64,000 nucleotides of DNA from JADGOV01 sp963814355 (GTDB lineage Bacteria > Actinomycetota > Actinomycetes > JADGOV01). Under the pieces are notes generated by a model. The model was not told where the DNA came from. It saw nothing but the letters and a program-made list of their open reading frames with translations, and did not search any database. Location: NCBI GenBank assembly GCA_963814355.1, contig CAWFCZ010000031.1, positions 1 to 64,000 of the forward strand, given 5' to 3'. This document shows positions 1 through 9,228 of this stretch, one piece after another (the stretch's first letter is position 1; every line of letters starts with the position of its first letter). A program made the translations under genes and the position numbers.

Positions 1-30
1 GGGTTCCGGGTTCGACCCCCGGGCGGCCCA
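1..30 (+). tRNA. 3' end of a tRNA gene, cut by the window edge
   Basis: The first 30 bases read as a variable loop, T-arm (stem CCGGG/CCCGG, loop TTCGACC), acceptor strand GCGGCCC and discriminator A. No CCA is encoded. The acceptor end suits an actinobacterial tRNA-Lys, but the anticodon lies outside the window, so identity is inference. The same 30 bases recur with one mismatch at 17781-17810. Confidence 0.6.
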
Positions 31-558
31 CTGGAGAGGGTGTTTGACCTGGGGTTTTCCTGCGTCAGAGATCACTTTCGAGCGTGTCGATCAAGCGGCT
101 GTGAACGCCGTGGTGATCTTGCCGCTCGGGAGGTTCCGTTGTTTCGCGGTCTGCTCTTCTACAGCGAGCTGGTGGCGGACAACCCCCGCATGTGGCGGCC
201 GTGTTCAGTCGAGCTCGATTGGCCACAGCAGCGTTGGTGACCTTCATCGACCAGCATCAGGACCGCGCCGACGGCGGGCTGCGGGGGAGTCGAGCCGATC
301 TGCCGGGTGCCGCGGGGTCGGCGGCCGCCGGCCGACGGCGGTCAGCGTGGGCTGGGCGCCGTGCACCGGGTGGGCGACCTCGTGATCGGTGCCTCGGCCT
401 TGCCGCCAGCCGTACACCGGCGCTCTCCTGAGGGAATAAGCCGTGCCACGCCGGCCTCTTCGCGGTGAGCACGCGAGGGTGGGGTTGACGGCAGCCTCGA
501 TGGCCAATACCGTTTGGTTGCACCTGCATGACAACTGAATATCGCGCCAATCGAGCCA
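31..558. other. Gene-poor leader region with an IS3 scrap
   Basis: Between the tRNA end and the glycine riboswitch I find no intact gene. The open frames here have no convincing start, ribosome binding site or family resemblance. The only recognisable content is the short transposase remnant near 234-315. The promoter of the gcv operon should lie in the last part of this stretch, but I cannot point to convincing -35 and -10 boxes. Confidence 0.5.
234..315 (+). pseudogene. IS3-family OrfB transposase fragment, frameshifted
   Basis: One frame gives VTFIDQHQDR and, after a shift of frame, GVEPICRV follows within about 20 bases. Together they match the conserved opening of actinobacterial IS3-type OrfB (F-I-D-x-H-R-D then GVEPICRVL). 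Nothing of the DDE catalytic core follows, so this is a dead scrap of the 5' end of orfB. The match is from memory and rests on roughly 18 residues. Confidence 0.4.
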
Positions 559-745
559 TGGCGGGAGAGTCCGCGCCCTCAACGGGCCGTCGCCGAAGGA
601 GTAACTCTCCCCAGATTCTCTCAGGCACAAGGAACCGTCATGGTGAGGCGAACTCTGAAAAGCAGGAGTACTCCTCCTGCACCGACGGTGCAAGTCGCTT
701 GCGGCGGCGAAGCTCTCAGGTCCGATGACAGAGCGGGGAGGACCC
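559..745 (+). promoter_or_regulatory. Tandem glycine riboswitch
   Basis: Two consecutive glycine aptamers precede gcvP. Aptamer 1 (about 561-636) shows CGGGAGAGT, GCCGAAGGAG and TCTCTCAGGCACAAGGA. Aptamer 2 (about 637-742) shows GAACTCTGAAAAGCAGG, CACCGACGG and GCTCTCAGGTCCGATGACAG, ending in GGGGAGGACC. These are the conserved blocks of the cooperative glycine riboswitch. In other bacteria glycine binding turns on downstream glycine cleavage genes, which fits gcvP starting 44 bases further on. Confidence 0.93.
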
Positions 746-788
746 ACCTCTGCCGCGCGTTTGTTCGGCAAACCTAGGGAGCCTCCCA

Positions 789-3626
789 ATGACACACGCT
801 GTTGGCGACTTCGTTCTTCGCCACATTGGATTCACCTCCGGCGAGCAGTCGCGCATGCTGGCTGAAGTCGGCTACGACTCGCTCGACGCCCTCGTCGACG
901 CCGCTGTGCCGCAAGGGGTCCGCAGCGCCACCCAGCTGTCGCTGCCCCCGCCGGCGAGCGAGCTCGAGGTGCTCACCGAGCTTCGTGGTCTCGCCGATCG
1001 CAACCAGCCCGCCGAGCCGATGATTGGCTTGGGTTATCACGGCACGGTGACCCCGGGCGTGATCCGTCGCCGAGTGCTGGAAAGCCCCGCCTGGTACACC
1101 GCGTACACGCCGTATCAGCCCGAGATCAGCCAGGGACGCCTGGAGGCGCTGCTCAACTTCCAAACCATGGTTGCCGACCTGGCCGGCCTGTCCACCGCGA
1201 ACGCATCTCTGCTGGACGAGGGCACGGCCGTAGCCGAGGCGATGACCGTGATGCGCCGTATCAGCAAGGTCGGCGCGGAGCGGATCGTCGTTGACACCGA
1301 CGTGCTGCCACAGAGCATCGCCGTGCTGCGCACCCGGTGCGAGGCGATCGGCGTGGAGGTGCTCGTCGCCGACCTCAGCGAGGGATTGCCCGGGGAGGAG
1401 TTCTTTGGTGTTGTCGTGCAGTACCCCGGCACGTCCGGCGCGGTCGCGAACCACCGGGAGGTTATCGAGCAGGCACACGCTCGCGGCGCGCTGGTCACGG
1501 CCGCCGCGGACCTGCTCGCGCTGACCGTGCTGTCACCGCCTGGCGAGTGGGGAGCGGATATCGTCGTCGGGTCCGCCCAGCGCTTTGGGGTTCCGTTGGG
1601 CTACGGCGGCCCACACGCCGGATACATGGCGGTCCGCGCCGGACTGGAGCGCAGCCTGCCCGGCCGCCTCGTAGGGGTCAGTGTGGACGTGGCCGGCCGC
1701 CCGGCATACCGCCTGGCGCTGCAAACGCGCGAGCAGCACATCCGCCGCGAGAAGGCCACATCGAATATCTGCACCGCCCAGGTGCTGCTGGCCGTGATCG
1801 CGTCGATGTATGCGGTGTACCACGGACCCCGAGGTCTGCGGGCCATCGCTCTGCGGGTGCATCGCACCGCCGCGTCGATCGCCGGCGGACTGGCCGCCGC
1901 TGGCGTGGAGGTGGTGCACGACGCGTTCTTCGACACCGTCCTGGCCCGTGCGCCGGAGCGGGCCGGTGAGGTGGTCGCGAAGGCGGCCGCGGCTGGCGTG
2001 CAACTACGGGAGGTGGACGCTGACCATGTCGGCGTCTCCTGCTCCGAGACCACGACCGGCGCGCACGTGCGGGTGGTGCTGGAGGCGTTCGGCGCCGCCG
2101 GCACGTCAGTGGAGACGGAAGGGCAGGACCGGCTGCCGGCGACGCTGGCGCGGACCTCGGAGTTCCTCACCCATCCCGTGTTCAACTCCCACCACTCCGA
2201 AACCGCGATGCTGCGCTATCTGCGGTCGTTGTCGGACAAGGACTACGCGCTGGACCGGGGCATGATCCCGCTCGGGTCATGCACCATGAAGCTGAACGCC
2301 ACTACCGAGATGGAGCCGATCGGCTTCCCGGGTTTCGCCAACCTGCATCCGTTCGTCCCGGCGGCGAGCGCAACCGGCTACGCCCTGCTGATCGAGCAGC
2401 TGGAGTCCTGGCTCGCTGAAGTCACCGGCTACGCGCGGGTTTCGATCCAGCCTAACGCCGGCAGCCAGGGTGAGCTGGCCGGTCTGCTCGCGATCCGCGG
2501 CTACCACCGCTCCCGTGGCGAGGGGCAGCGGGACGTCTGCCTCATCCCGGCCTCGGCGCACGGCACGAACGCCGCGTCCGCGGTGATGGCCGGGATGAGG
2601 GTCGTCGTGGTCAAGTCGCTCAACGACGGCACGATCGACTTGGCCGACCTGCGCAGCAAGTGTGAGCAGCACTCGACGAGTCTGGCCGCGATCATGGTGA
2701 CCTACCCCTCGACGCACGGCGTCTACGAGGAGAGCATCACCGAGTTGTGCGACCTGGTGCACGCCGCCGGCGGACAGGTGTACGTCGACGGAGCAAACCT
2801 CAATGCCCTGCTCGGGCTCGCCGCCCCCGGTCAGTTCGGCGGCGACGTTTCGCACCTGAACCTGCACAAGACCTTCTGCATCCCCCACGGTGGCGGCGGT
2901 CCGGGCGTCGGCCCGATCGGTGTCGGCGCGCACCTGGCGCCGTTCCTCCCCTCGCACCCGCTGCACCCCGACCCGGCGCGCCGCGACGGGGTCGGCCCGG
3001 TCAGCGCTGCACCGTTCGGCTCGGCCGGCATCCTGCCGATCAGCTGGGCGTACATCCGGCTGATGGGCGCAGAGGGCCTCACTCAGGCGACGAAGGTCGC
3101 GGTACTCGCCGCGAACTACCTGGCCAAGCGATTGGCGCCGTACTACCCGACGCTGTACACGGGCAAGGCGGGGCTGGTGGCCCACGAGTGCATCCTGGAC
3201 CTTCGGCCGCTCACCAAGGCGACCGGCATCACCGTCGAGGACGTGGCGAAACGGCTCATCGACTACGGCTTCCACGCACCGACGATGTCCTTCCCGGTCG
3301 CCGGGACCCTCATGGTCGAACCGACCGAGTCCGAGGACCTGCGCGAGGTAGACCGATTCGTTGACGCGATGATCGCGATCCGCGCCGAGATCGACGCGGT
3401 CGCCACCGGTCAGTTCACCGCGGCGACCAGCCCGCTGCGCGGTGCGCCGCACACGGCGGAGTCGGTGGTGCGGGAGTGGGACCGGGCTTATCCACGCGCC
3501 CAAGCCGTCTACCCGGCGGGGACGGCCGCGGACAAGTACTGGCCGCCGGTCCAGCGCGTCGACGGCAGCCACGGAGATCGGCACCTGATCTGCTCCTGTC
3601 CGCCGCCGGACGCGTTCGCGTCCTGA
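789..3626 (+). CDS. gcvP: Glycine dehydrogenase (decarboxylating), P-protein
   Basis: This 945-residue protein is a full-length single-chain P-protein, close to the usual 950-960. P-protein decarboxylates glycine on PLP and passes the aminomethyl group to the lipoyl arm of GcvH. The PLP lysine is about residue 694, in HLNLHKTFCIPHGGGGPG, followed by the glycine-rich loop typical of the family. An N-terminal motif near RHIG is also present. The ATG at 789 is the first start after the riboswitch and gives MTHAVGDFVLRHIGF, as expected. It is first in an operon with gcvT, gcvH, glyA and sdaA and is presumably switched by the glycine riboswitch. Confidence 0.97.
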   Translation: MTHAVGDFVLRHIGFTSGEQSRMLAEVGYDSLDALVDAAVPQGVRSATQLSLPPPASELEVLTELRGLADRNQPAEPMIGLGYHGTVTPGVIRRRVLESPAWYTAYTPYQPEISQGRLEALLNFQTMVADLAGLSTANASLLDEGTAVAEAMTVMRRISKVGAERIVVDTDVLPQSIAVLRTRCEAIGVEVLVADLSEGLPGEEFFGVVVQYPGTSGAVANHREVIEQAHARGALVTAAADLLALTVLSPPGEWGADIVVGSAQRFGVPLGYGGPHAGYMAVRAGLERSLPGRLVGVSVDVAGRPAYRLALQTREQHIRREKATSNICTAQVLLAVIASMYAVYHGPRGLRAIALRVHRTAASIAGGLAAAGVEVVHDAFFDTVLARAPERAGEVVAKAAAAGVQLREVDADHVGVSCSETTTGAHVRVVLEAFGAAGTSVETEGQDRLPATLARTSEFLTHPVFNSHHSETAMLRYLRSLSDKDYALDRGMIPLGSCTMKLNATTEMEPIGFPGFANLHPFVPAASATGYALLIEQLESWLAEVTGYARVSIQPNAGSQGELAGLLAIRGYHRSRGEGQRDVCLIPASAHGTNAASAVMAGMRVVVVKSLNDGTIDLADLRSKCEQHSTSLAAIMVTYPSTHGVYEESITELCDLVHAAGGQVYVDGANLNALLGLAAPGQFGGDVSHLNLHKTFCIPHGGGGPGVGPIGVGAHLAPFLPSHPLHPDPARRDGVGPVSAAPFGSAGILPISWAYIRLMGAEGLTQATKVAVLAANYLAKRLAPYYPTLYTGKAGLVAHECILDLRPLTKATGITVEDVAKRLIDYGFHAPTMSFPVAGTLMVEPTESEDLREVDRFVDAMIAIRAEIDAVATGQFTAATSPLRGAPHTAESVVREWDRAYPRAQAVYPAGTAADKYWPPVQRVDGSHGDRHLICSCPPPDAFAS

Positions 3627-3652
3627 GCACCTCCCGATCCAAGGAGACTGCA

Positions 3653-4753
3653 ATGTCCAAGCCGACCGCGCTGCACGGTATTCACTCGGCCGCCGGGGCC
3701 GTGTTCACCGACTTCGCCGGCTGGCAGATGCCGCTGCGCTATCGCAGCGAACTCGCTGAGCACCACGCTGTGCGCACCACCGCCGGGTTGTTCGACCTGT
3801 CCCACATGGGGGAGATCGAGGTGGTCGGTGCGCAGGCCGCCGCGCTGCTCGACTACGCCGTGGTCAGCGACATCAGCGCTCTCGCGGTCACCAAGGCGAA
3901 GTACACGATGATCTGCCGGGAGGATGGCGGCATCCTCGACGACCTCATCGTCTACCGCCTGGCCGACGAGCGGTATCTGGTGGTGGCGAACGCCGCCAAC
4001 GCCGAGGTCGTCCTGCAAGCGCTGCTGCAGCGGGCCGACGGGTTCGACGCGCAGGTGCTGGACCGCCGGGATGACTGGGCGCTTATCGCCATCCAGGGCC
4101 CGGTGGCCGCCGAGGTGCTCAGCGATGTCACCGACGCCGACCTCGGCGCCCTGAAGTACTACGCCATCGCCGAGGCCACCGTCGCCGGGCGTCCGGTGTG
4201 GCTGGCCCGCACCGGTTACACCGGCGAGGACGGATTCGAGATCTTCTGCGCGCCGGGGGACGCCCCCGCGGTGTGGGAGGCGCTCGCCGCCGGCGGCAGC
4301 GGCCGCGGAATGATCCCGGCGGGGCTCGCCTCCCGGGACTCACTGCGTCTGGAGGCGGCGATGCCGTTGTACGGCAACGAGCTCAGCGCCGACCTCACCC
4401 CATACGAGGCGGGGCTCGGCCGCGTCGTACGACTGGAGAAACCCGGGAACTTCGTCGGGCGGGACGCGCTGGCGCGCCGCGCCCACCAGCCGGTTGCGCG
4501 GACGCGCGTCGGGCTGCGGCCCGAGGGCCGGCGCACCCCGCGCGCCGGGTCCGTAGTGCTCCATCCCGCCACCGGCAGCGAGGTCGGCGCCGTGACGAGC
4601 GGGGCGCCCTCACCCACCTTGGGCCACCCGATCGCCATGGCGTACGTCGACAGCAGCCTCGCCGAGCCCGGGCAGCGCCTGGATGTCGACGTGCGGGGCA
4701 CGACGGTCGCCGCGGAGGTGGTAGCGCTGCCGTTCTATCGCCGAGCCCGCTGA
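3653..4753 (+). CDS. gcvT: Glycine cleavage system T-protein (aminomethyltransferase)
   Basis: The 366-residue product matches the usual T-protein length of 360-370. It releases ammonia from aminomethyl-GcvH and moves the one-carbon unit to tetrahydrofolate, giving 5,10-methylene-THF. The sequence carries the N-terminal TDFAGWQMPLRY and LFDLSHMGE motifs and GMIPAGLASRDSLRLEA in the folate-binding region. The frame is open further upstream, but ATG 3653 is chosen because AAGGAG lies at 3641 and the N-terminus aligns with the family. It starts 26 bases after gcvP. Confidence 0.96.
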   Translation: MSKPTALHGIHSAAGAVFTDFAGWQMPLRYRSELAEHHAVRTTAGLFDLSHMGEIEVVGAQAAALLDYAVVSDISALAVTKAKYTMICREDGGILDDLIVYRLADERYLVVANAANAEVVLQALLQRADGFDAQVLDRRDDWALIAIQGPVAAEVLSDVTDADLGALKYYAIAEATVAGRPVWLARTGYTGEDGFEIFCAPGDAPAVWEALAAGGSGRGMIPAGLASRDSLRLEAAMPLYGNELSADLTPYEAGLGRVVRLEKPGNFVGRDALARRAHQPVARTRVGLRPEGRRTPRAGSVVLHPATGSEVGAVTSGAPSPTLGHPIAMAYVDSSLAEPGQRLDVDVRGTTVAAEVVALPFYRRAR

Positions 4754-4799
4754 CCGGCCCCGTCGTCTGTCCCGCCATCCACCGCAGGAGCAGCGCATC

Positions 4800-5186
4800 A
4801 TGTCCGCCCCCGCAGATCTGCAGTACACCAAGGAACACGAGTGGCTACGCCTCGATGCTGACGTCGCCACCATCGGCATCACCGCCTTCGCCGCACAAGC
4901 CCTCGGCGACGTTATCTACCTCGACCTCCCGGAGGTTGGCAGCACGCTCGCCGCCGGAGACTCGTGTGGCGAGATCGAATCCACCAAATCGGTGAGCGAC
5001 CTCCACGCCCCGGTCGGTGGCGAGGTGGTCGAAGTAAACGCCGCGGCCGTCGATGAGCCGGCCTTGGTCAACGCCGAACCGTTCGGCGGCGGTTGGCTGT
5101 TCCGAGTTCGGGTCACCGGAGCGCCGGACCTTCTCGACCCGGCCGCCTACACCGCCCTCACCGAACAGGACGAGGAGTCGTCGTGA
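4800..5186 (+). CDS. gcvH: Glycine cleavage system H-protein
   Basis: This 128-residue lipoyl carrier shuttles the aminomethyl group between GcvP, GcvT and the dihydrolipoamide dehydrogenase. The lipoylation site is Lys63 in GEIESTKSVSDLHAP. The start TKEHEW motif and the FGGGWLFRVR near the end are family hallmarks. GCAGGAG precedes ATG 4800. Its stop overlaps the GTG of glyA by four bases (GTGA), so the two are probably translationally coupled. No L-protein (lpd) or lipoate ligase gene is seen nearby; L-protein is usually shared with the 2-oxoacid dehydrogenases. Confidence 0.97.
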   Translation: MSAPADLQYTKEHEWLRLDADVATIGITAFAAQALGDVIYLDLPEVGSTLAAGDSCGEIESTKSVSDLHAPVGGEVVEVNAAAVDEPALVNAEPFGGGWLFRVRVTGAPDLLDPAAYTALTEQDEESS

Positions 5187-6475
5187 GTGACCCGAACCTG
5201 CTTAACCGACACCTGGCTCAGGTCGATCCCGAAGTCGCGACAGCGCTCGACGCCGAGCTGCACCGCCAGGAGTCGACCCTGGAGATGATCGCGTCGGAGA
5301 ATTTCGCCCCCGTCGCTGTTATGCAGGCCCAGGGCTCGGTCGCCACCAATAAGTACGCCGAGGGCTACCCCGGCCGGCGGTACTACGGCGGATGCGAGAA
5401 CGTCGACGTCATCGAGCAGCTCGCCATCGACCGTCTGAAGGCTCTCTTCGGCGCCGGGTACGCTAACGTGCAGGCCCACTCGGGCGCCCAGGCGAACACC
5501 GCGGTCTTCTTCGCCCTGCTCCAGCACGGCGACACTATTCTCGGACTGGACCTGGCCCACGGCGGGCACCTCACCCACGGTATGCGCCTGAACTACAGTG
5601 GCAAGACCTTCAATGTCGTGCCGTACCACGTCGGCGCGGACGGCCGGGTCGACATGGATGAGGTGTCCCGCCTGGCTGCCGAGCACCGGCCTGGGATGAT
5701 CATCGCTGGCTGGTCGGCATATCCGCGGCTTCTCGACTTCGCCCGCTTCCGCCAGATCGCGGACGAGGTGCAGGCCATCCTCTTCGTAGACATGGCGCAC
5801 TTCGCCGGCCTGGTGGCCGCGGGCCTGCATCCCAACCCGGTGCCCCACGCGCACGTCACCACCTCGACGACGCACAAGACGCTCGGCGGCCCGCGCGGCG
5901 GCGTTGTCCTGACCAACGACGAAACCATCGCGAAGAAGATCAACTCCGCGGTGTTTCCCGGCCTGCAGGGCGGGCCCCTCGAGCACGTCATCGCGGCGAA
6001 GGCGGTGTCGTTCCTGCTCGCTTCTGGTGAGGAGTTCCGGGATCGCCAGCAGCGCACGCTGGAGGGCGCGCGGATCATCGCCGAACGGCTCACCCGCGAG
6101 GACATGCGCGCCGCCGGGGTCAAGGTGCTCACCGGGGGCACCGACGTCCATCTCGTCTTGGTCGACCTCGTCGACTCCGAGCTCGACGGCAGGCAAGGCG
6201 AGGACCGGCTGCACCGCATCGGCATCACGGTCAACCGCAACGCGGTGCCGAACGACCCGCGGCCCCCGATGATCACCTCCGGGCTGCGGATCGGCACTCC
6301 GGCGCTGGCCACCCGCGGCTTTGGTCCACAGGAGTTTCGCGACGTCGCTGACATCATCGCCACGGCGCTCCAGCCGGCGTTCTCCGAGGAGTCCGCGGCC
6401 GTGCTCCGTGGGCGGGTCGAGGCCCTGGCCGCGAAGTTCCCGCTGTACCCGGCCCTGGCCGACTTCTGCTCATGA
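5183..6475 (+). CDS. glyA: Serine hydroxymethyltransferase
   Basis: The 430-residue PLP enzyme interconverts glycine plus methylene-THF with serine, using the one-carbon unit made by GcvT. The PLP lysine is about residue 232 in TTSTTHKTLGGPRGG, and the N-terminal QESTLEMIASENF and YAEGYPGRRYYGG motifs are intact. A longer frame extends upstream into gcvH, but GTG 5183 (overlapping the gcvH stop, with GAGGAG at 5172) gives the normal N-terminus. Its place in the operon suggests it serves glycine breakdown to serine; whether a second housekeeping copy exists elsewhere cannot be seen. Confidence 0.96.
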   Translation: MSDPNLLNRHLAQVDPEVATALDAELHRQESTLEMIASENFAPVAVMQAQGSVATNKYAEGYPGRRYYGGCENVDVIEQLAIDRLKALFGAGYANVQAHSGAQANTAVFFALLQHGDTILGLDLAHGGHLTHGMRLNYSGKTFNVVPYHVGADGRVDMDEVSRLAAEHRPGMIIAGWSAYPRLLDFARFRQIADEVQAILFVDMAHFAGLVAAGLHPNPVPHAHVTTSTTHKTLGGPRGGVVLTNDETIAKKINSAVFPGLQGGPLEHVIAAKAVSFLLASGEEFRDRQQRTLEGARIIAERLTREDMRAAGVKVLTGGTDVHLVLVDLVDSELDGRQGEDRLHRIGITVNRNAVPNDPRPPMITSGLRIGTPALATRGFGPQEFRDVADIIATALQPAFSEESAAVLRGRVEALAAKFPLYPALADFCS

Positions 6476-6760
6476 CCTCCCCGCATCCAACAAGAAGGGG
6501 AAGGAGTGGTCGCGACGCCGGCCGGTCAGCGCCCGCCGGGGACGATCTGCTGACGGTTCCGCCGTACTCCCGACCCTCGCGTGGCGCCACCCGGTCGAAC
6601 CATCGGTCCACCCGGGGGGTGCAATGAGCTCACCGGCCGGGTCGGTGGCCTCAACATGGTCGGTGTTAGTTAGGTGCGGGCCCTGGCGCGACCCCCGGAC
6701 CGGGCCGGCCGTATCTCCTTCCAGGCGCAACAGCGCCGCCCACGCCGCGGGAGCACTGAC
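6476..6760. other. glyA-sdaA spacer
   Basis: This 285-base gap is long for the otherwise tightly packed operon. I see no gene and no second glycine aptamer in it. It could contain an internal promoter for sdaA, but nothing in the sequence shows one clearly. Confidence 0.4.
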
Positions 6761-8134
6761 ATGGCGCTGAGCGTCTTCGACCTCTTCTCAGTCGGCATCG
6801 GCCCTTCCAGCTCGCACACCGTCGGCCCGATGCGGGCCGCTGTCCTCTTCACCGAACGGCTCCGGGACGCTGGGCAGCTGTCCCAGGTGACCCGCCTCCA
6901 CGCCCAGCTGTTCGGCTCGCTGGGCGCAACCGGGCACGGCCACGGCTCAGACAAGGCAGTGCTGCTCGGCCTGGCGGGGGAGCGGCCGGAGAAATGCGAC
7001 CCGCGGGCGGTCGAGGACACCCTGAAACGGATCAGGCACGACAAGCGGTTGGCCCTGCTGGGGCAGTACGAGATCCGTTTCGACGAGGACAGCGACCTGG
7101 TTCTGCACCGTCGCAAGTCGCTGCCCCTGCACCCCAACGGCATGACGTTCACGGCGTACGACGATGCGGACGAGGTGCTCCAGGACCGGACGTTCTACTC
7201 CGTCGGCGGCGGCTTCGTCGTGGGCGAGGGATCTGACGGCGCTTCCCGCATTGTCGCCGACACCACTCCCGTTCGGCATCCGTTCCGCACCGGCAACGAG
7301 CTGCTCGCCCACTGCGCCTCGACGGGCAAGTCGATTTCGCGGATCATGCTGGAGAACGAGCTGTCGTGGCGCACGCAGGAGCAGGTCCGGAACGGGCTGC
7401 TGCACATCTGGAACGTCATGCAGGAATGCGTGGCCAACGGCATCGTCACCGAAGGCGCACTCCCCGGTGGCCTACGAGTGCCCCGTCGGGCCCCGCAGCT
7501 GGCGCGCAAGCTGGCGACCGAGGCTGGCACGAGCGACCCGCTACGCGGCATGGACTGGATAACGCTCTACGCCCTGGCGGTCAACGAGGAGAACGCCGCC
7601 GGCGGCCGTGTCGTTACCGCGCCGACCAACGGCGCCGCCGGAATCATCCCGGCGGTGCTGCACTATTATACCCGGTTTGTCCCCGGCGCGAACGACGATG
7701 GCGTATGCCAATTCTTGCTAGCCGCCGCCGCCATCGGAGTCGTCTACAAGGAGAACGCGTCGATCTCCGGCGCCGAGGTCGGATGCCAAGGCGAGGTGGG
7801 CTCGGCATGCTCTATGGCAGCCGGCGCCTACGCAGAAATCATGGGTGGCACACCGAAACAGGTCGAGAACGCCGCGGAGATCGGCATGGAGCACAACCTC
7901 GGTCTCACCTGCGACCCGGTCGGCGGACTCGTCCAGATCCCCTGCATCGAGCGCAATGCGATCGCCTCGGTCAAAGCCATCACCGCCGCCCGGACGGCCC
8001 TCCGAGGAGACGGCTCCCACATCGTCTCGCTCGACAAGGTCGTCAAGACCATGCGCGAGACCGGGGCCGATATGAAGACCAAATACAAGGAGACAGCCCG
8101 CGGCGGCCTCGCCGTCAACGTCATTGAATGCTAA
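6761..8134 (+). CDS. sdaA: L-serine ammonia-lyase (iron-sulfur type)
   Basis: The 457-residue product is a single-chain L-serine dehydratase that turns serine into pyruvate and ammonia. The N-terminal beta domain opens with SVFDLFSVGIGPSSSHTVGP, a family signature. The alpha domain has ENAAGGRVVTAPTNGAAG and cysteines in EVGCQGEVGSACSMAAG, LTCDPVGG and QIPCIERNA, which hold the 4Fe-4S cluster that binds substrate. ATG 6761 is chosen by N-terminal alignment. Placed last after glyA, it completes a glycine to serine to pyruvate route, suggesting glycine can be used as a carbon or nitrogen source. Confidence 0.95.
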   Translation: MALSVFDLFSVGIGPSSSHTVGPMRAAVLFTERLRDAGQLSQVTRLHAQLFGSLGATGHGHGSDKAVLLGLAGERPEKCDPRAVEDTLKRIRHDKRLALLGQYEIRFDEDSDLVLHRRKSLPLHPNGMTFTAYDDADEVLQDRTFYSVGGGFVVGEGSDGASRIVADTTPVRHPFRTGNELLAHCASTGKSISRIMLENELSWRTQEQVRNGLLHIWNVMQECVANGIVTEGALPGGLRVPRRAPQLARKLATEAGTSDPLRGMDWITLYALAVNEENAAGGRVVTAPTNGAAGIIPAVLHYYTRFVPGANDDGVCQFLLAAAAIGVVYKENASISGAEVGCQGEVGSACSMAAGAYAEIMGGTPKQVENAAEIGMEHNLGLTCDPVGGLVQIPCIERNAIASVKAITAARTALRGDGSHIVSLDKVVKTMRETGADMKTKYKETARGGLAVNVIEC

Positions 8135-8625
8135 TAAGTGTCCGCCGGCCAGCGCCCCGCAGGGACGAGCCAGGTGACCATGAAGTAACCGTGAAGCCTG
8201 CGCATGGAGCCCGCCGATCCCCACAGACCGGTATCGCGCCGTGCCTATAGCCGTTCGCTGAGACCAGCGCACAGCTGTGGGGGCTCGGCTGCCGTGACGA
8301 GCACAGCAAGGCCGTTCCGGTAGGCGCCGGGATCGATCTGGGCGTATGTCGGCCGGGCGTGTGACGTCAGCAGCGAGTCGTCATCCCAAGTCCCGGAGGG
8401 GCGTCTGGTCCGCCCGGGGATACCAGCCGATTACCTTCCGGCACTCGGCGTCGGCGGCGGCGTCGGCGTCGGCGTCGACGTCCGGCGGGCCTCCGACCGG
8501 AACCTATCCGCGACCAACTCCTGTAACTAACGGGGGCATATTGAACTGCCGGGACCCGACCGCTATGTTGATGTCGCCCGCTCAAGTAAGCAACACGCAG
8601 CACCTTGGCGATGCTGCTGCCTGTC
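8135..8625. other. Non-coding stretch with a short low-complexity repeat
   Basis: I see no gene between sdaA and the IS21 end. At about 8445-8480 there is a degenerate hexamer repeat based on GTCGGC. Frames running through it lack a start or are closed by stops. No convincing terminator hairpin follows sdaA. Confidence 0.4.
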
Positions 8626-8628
8626 GCC

Positions 8629-8707
8629 TGCCACGTTCATGGGACCGGTTTGGGCCGGGTTTTGCCACGGTCATGGGACCACCGGATTTGCCAGTCATGG
8701 ACCACCA
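8629..8707 (+). repeat. IS21-type left-end repeats (three copies)
   Basis: Three related repeats lie about 30 bases apart: GCCACGTTCATGGGACC at about 8630, GCCACGGTCATGGGACC at about 8664 and GCCAGTCATGGACCACC at about 8690. Multiple short terminal repeats upstream of istA are the known transposase-binding sites of IS21-family elements. Their spacing and their position just before an istA start support that reading. Confidence 0.6.
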
Positions 8708-8780
8708 TCGGCGTGTCTGCCGTGGTGGTTGGGGCCGGCTGTCTGCGATTCCTTCAGGTCGTTCGATCTGGAGGTCGCGG

Positions 8781-9110
8781 ATGGCATTCCGGGAGGTTCG
8801 TGTGCACGAGGTACGAGAGGTTCTGCGGCATTGGGTCGGTAGCGGGTTGGGTCAGCGCCGGATTGCTGAGCGGGCCGGTGTGGACCGCAAGACCGCTCGC
8901 CGTTACATCGACGCCGCGGTCGCCGTGGGCGTGGCCCGCGATGGTGGGCCGGAGCAGTTGACCGACGAGTTGCTCGGGCAGGTAATCAACGCGGTCCGGC
9001 CAGAACGCGCCCAGAGTCACGGATCGTCGTGGGAGCGGCTGCTGGCGGTGGAGGACGACATCGGCGGCTGGGTTGGGCAGGGTCTGCAGTTGCTGAATAT
9101 CCACGGTTAA
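8781..9110 (+). pseudogene. istA: IS21-family IstA transposase, N-terminal part only
   Basis: The frame from ATG 8781 gives 109 residues starting MAFREVRVHEVREVLRHWV, with a helix-turn-helix at LGQRRIAERAGVDRKTARRYI and then SSWERLLAVEDDI, which is the opening of actinobacterial IstA. Full IstA is about 400-520 residues with an integrase-like DDE core. Here the frame ends at 9110 soon after GLQLLNIHG, and no core or istB follows. The element is therefore truncated on its right side and immobile. Confidence 0.75.
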
Positions 9111-9228
9111 TGACGAAGAGCCGGTTTGCTCCTCGTCAACCCGACGCACCGATCAGCATGTACCCGATCCGGGGCCGCGTGTCGACGGCGCATGAACCTG
9201 ACCCCGCAGTGTCGGTCGCTTCAAGCGA

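Noticed and set aside
257..795. Minus-strand frames upstream of gcvP
   Set aside because: They overlap the glycine riboswitch and the IS3 scrap and show no start signal or family match.
2277..3653. 458-residue minus-strand open frame
   Set aside because: It is a shadow of gcvP with a composition typical of antisense frames.
8445..8480. Coding repeat protein or minisatellite
   Set aside because: The GTCGGC hexamers are few and degenerate, and no frame through them has both a start and a plausible protein context.
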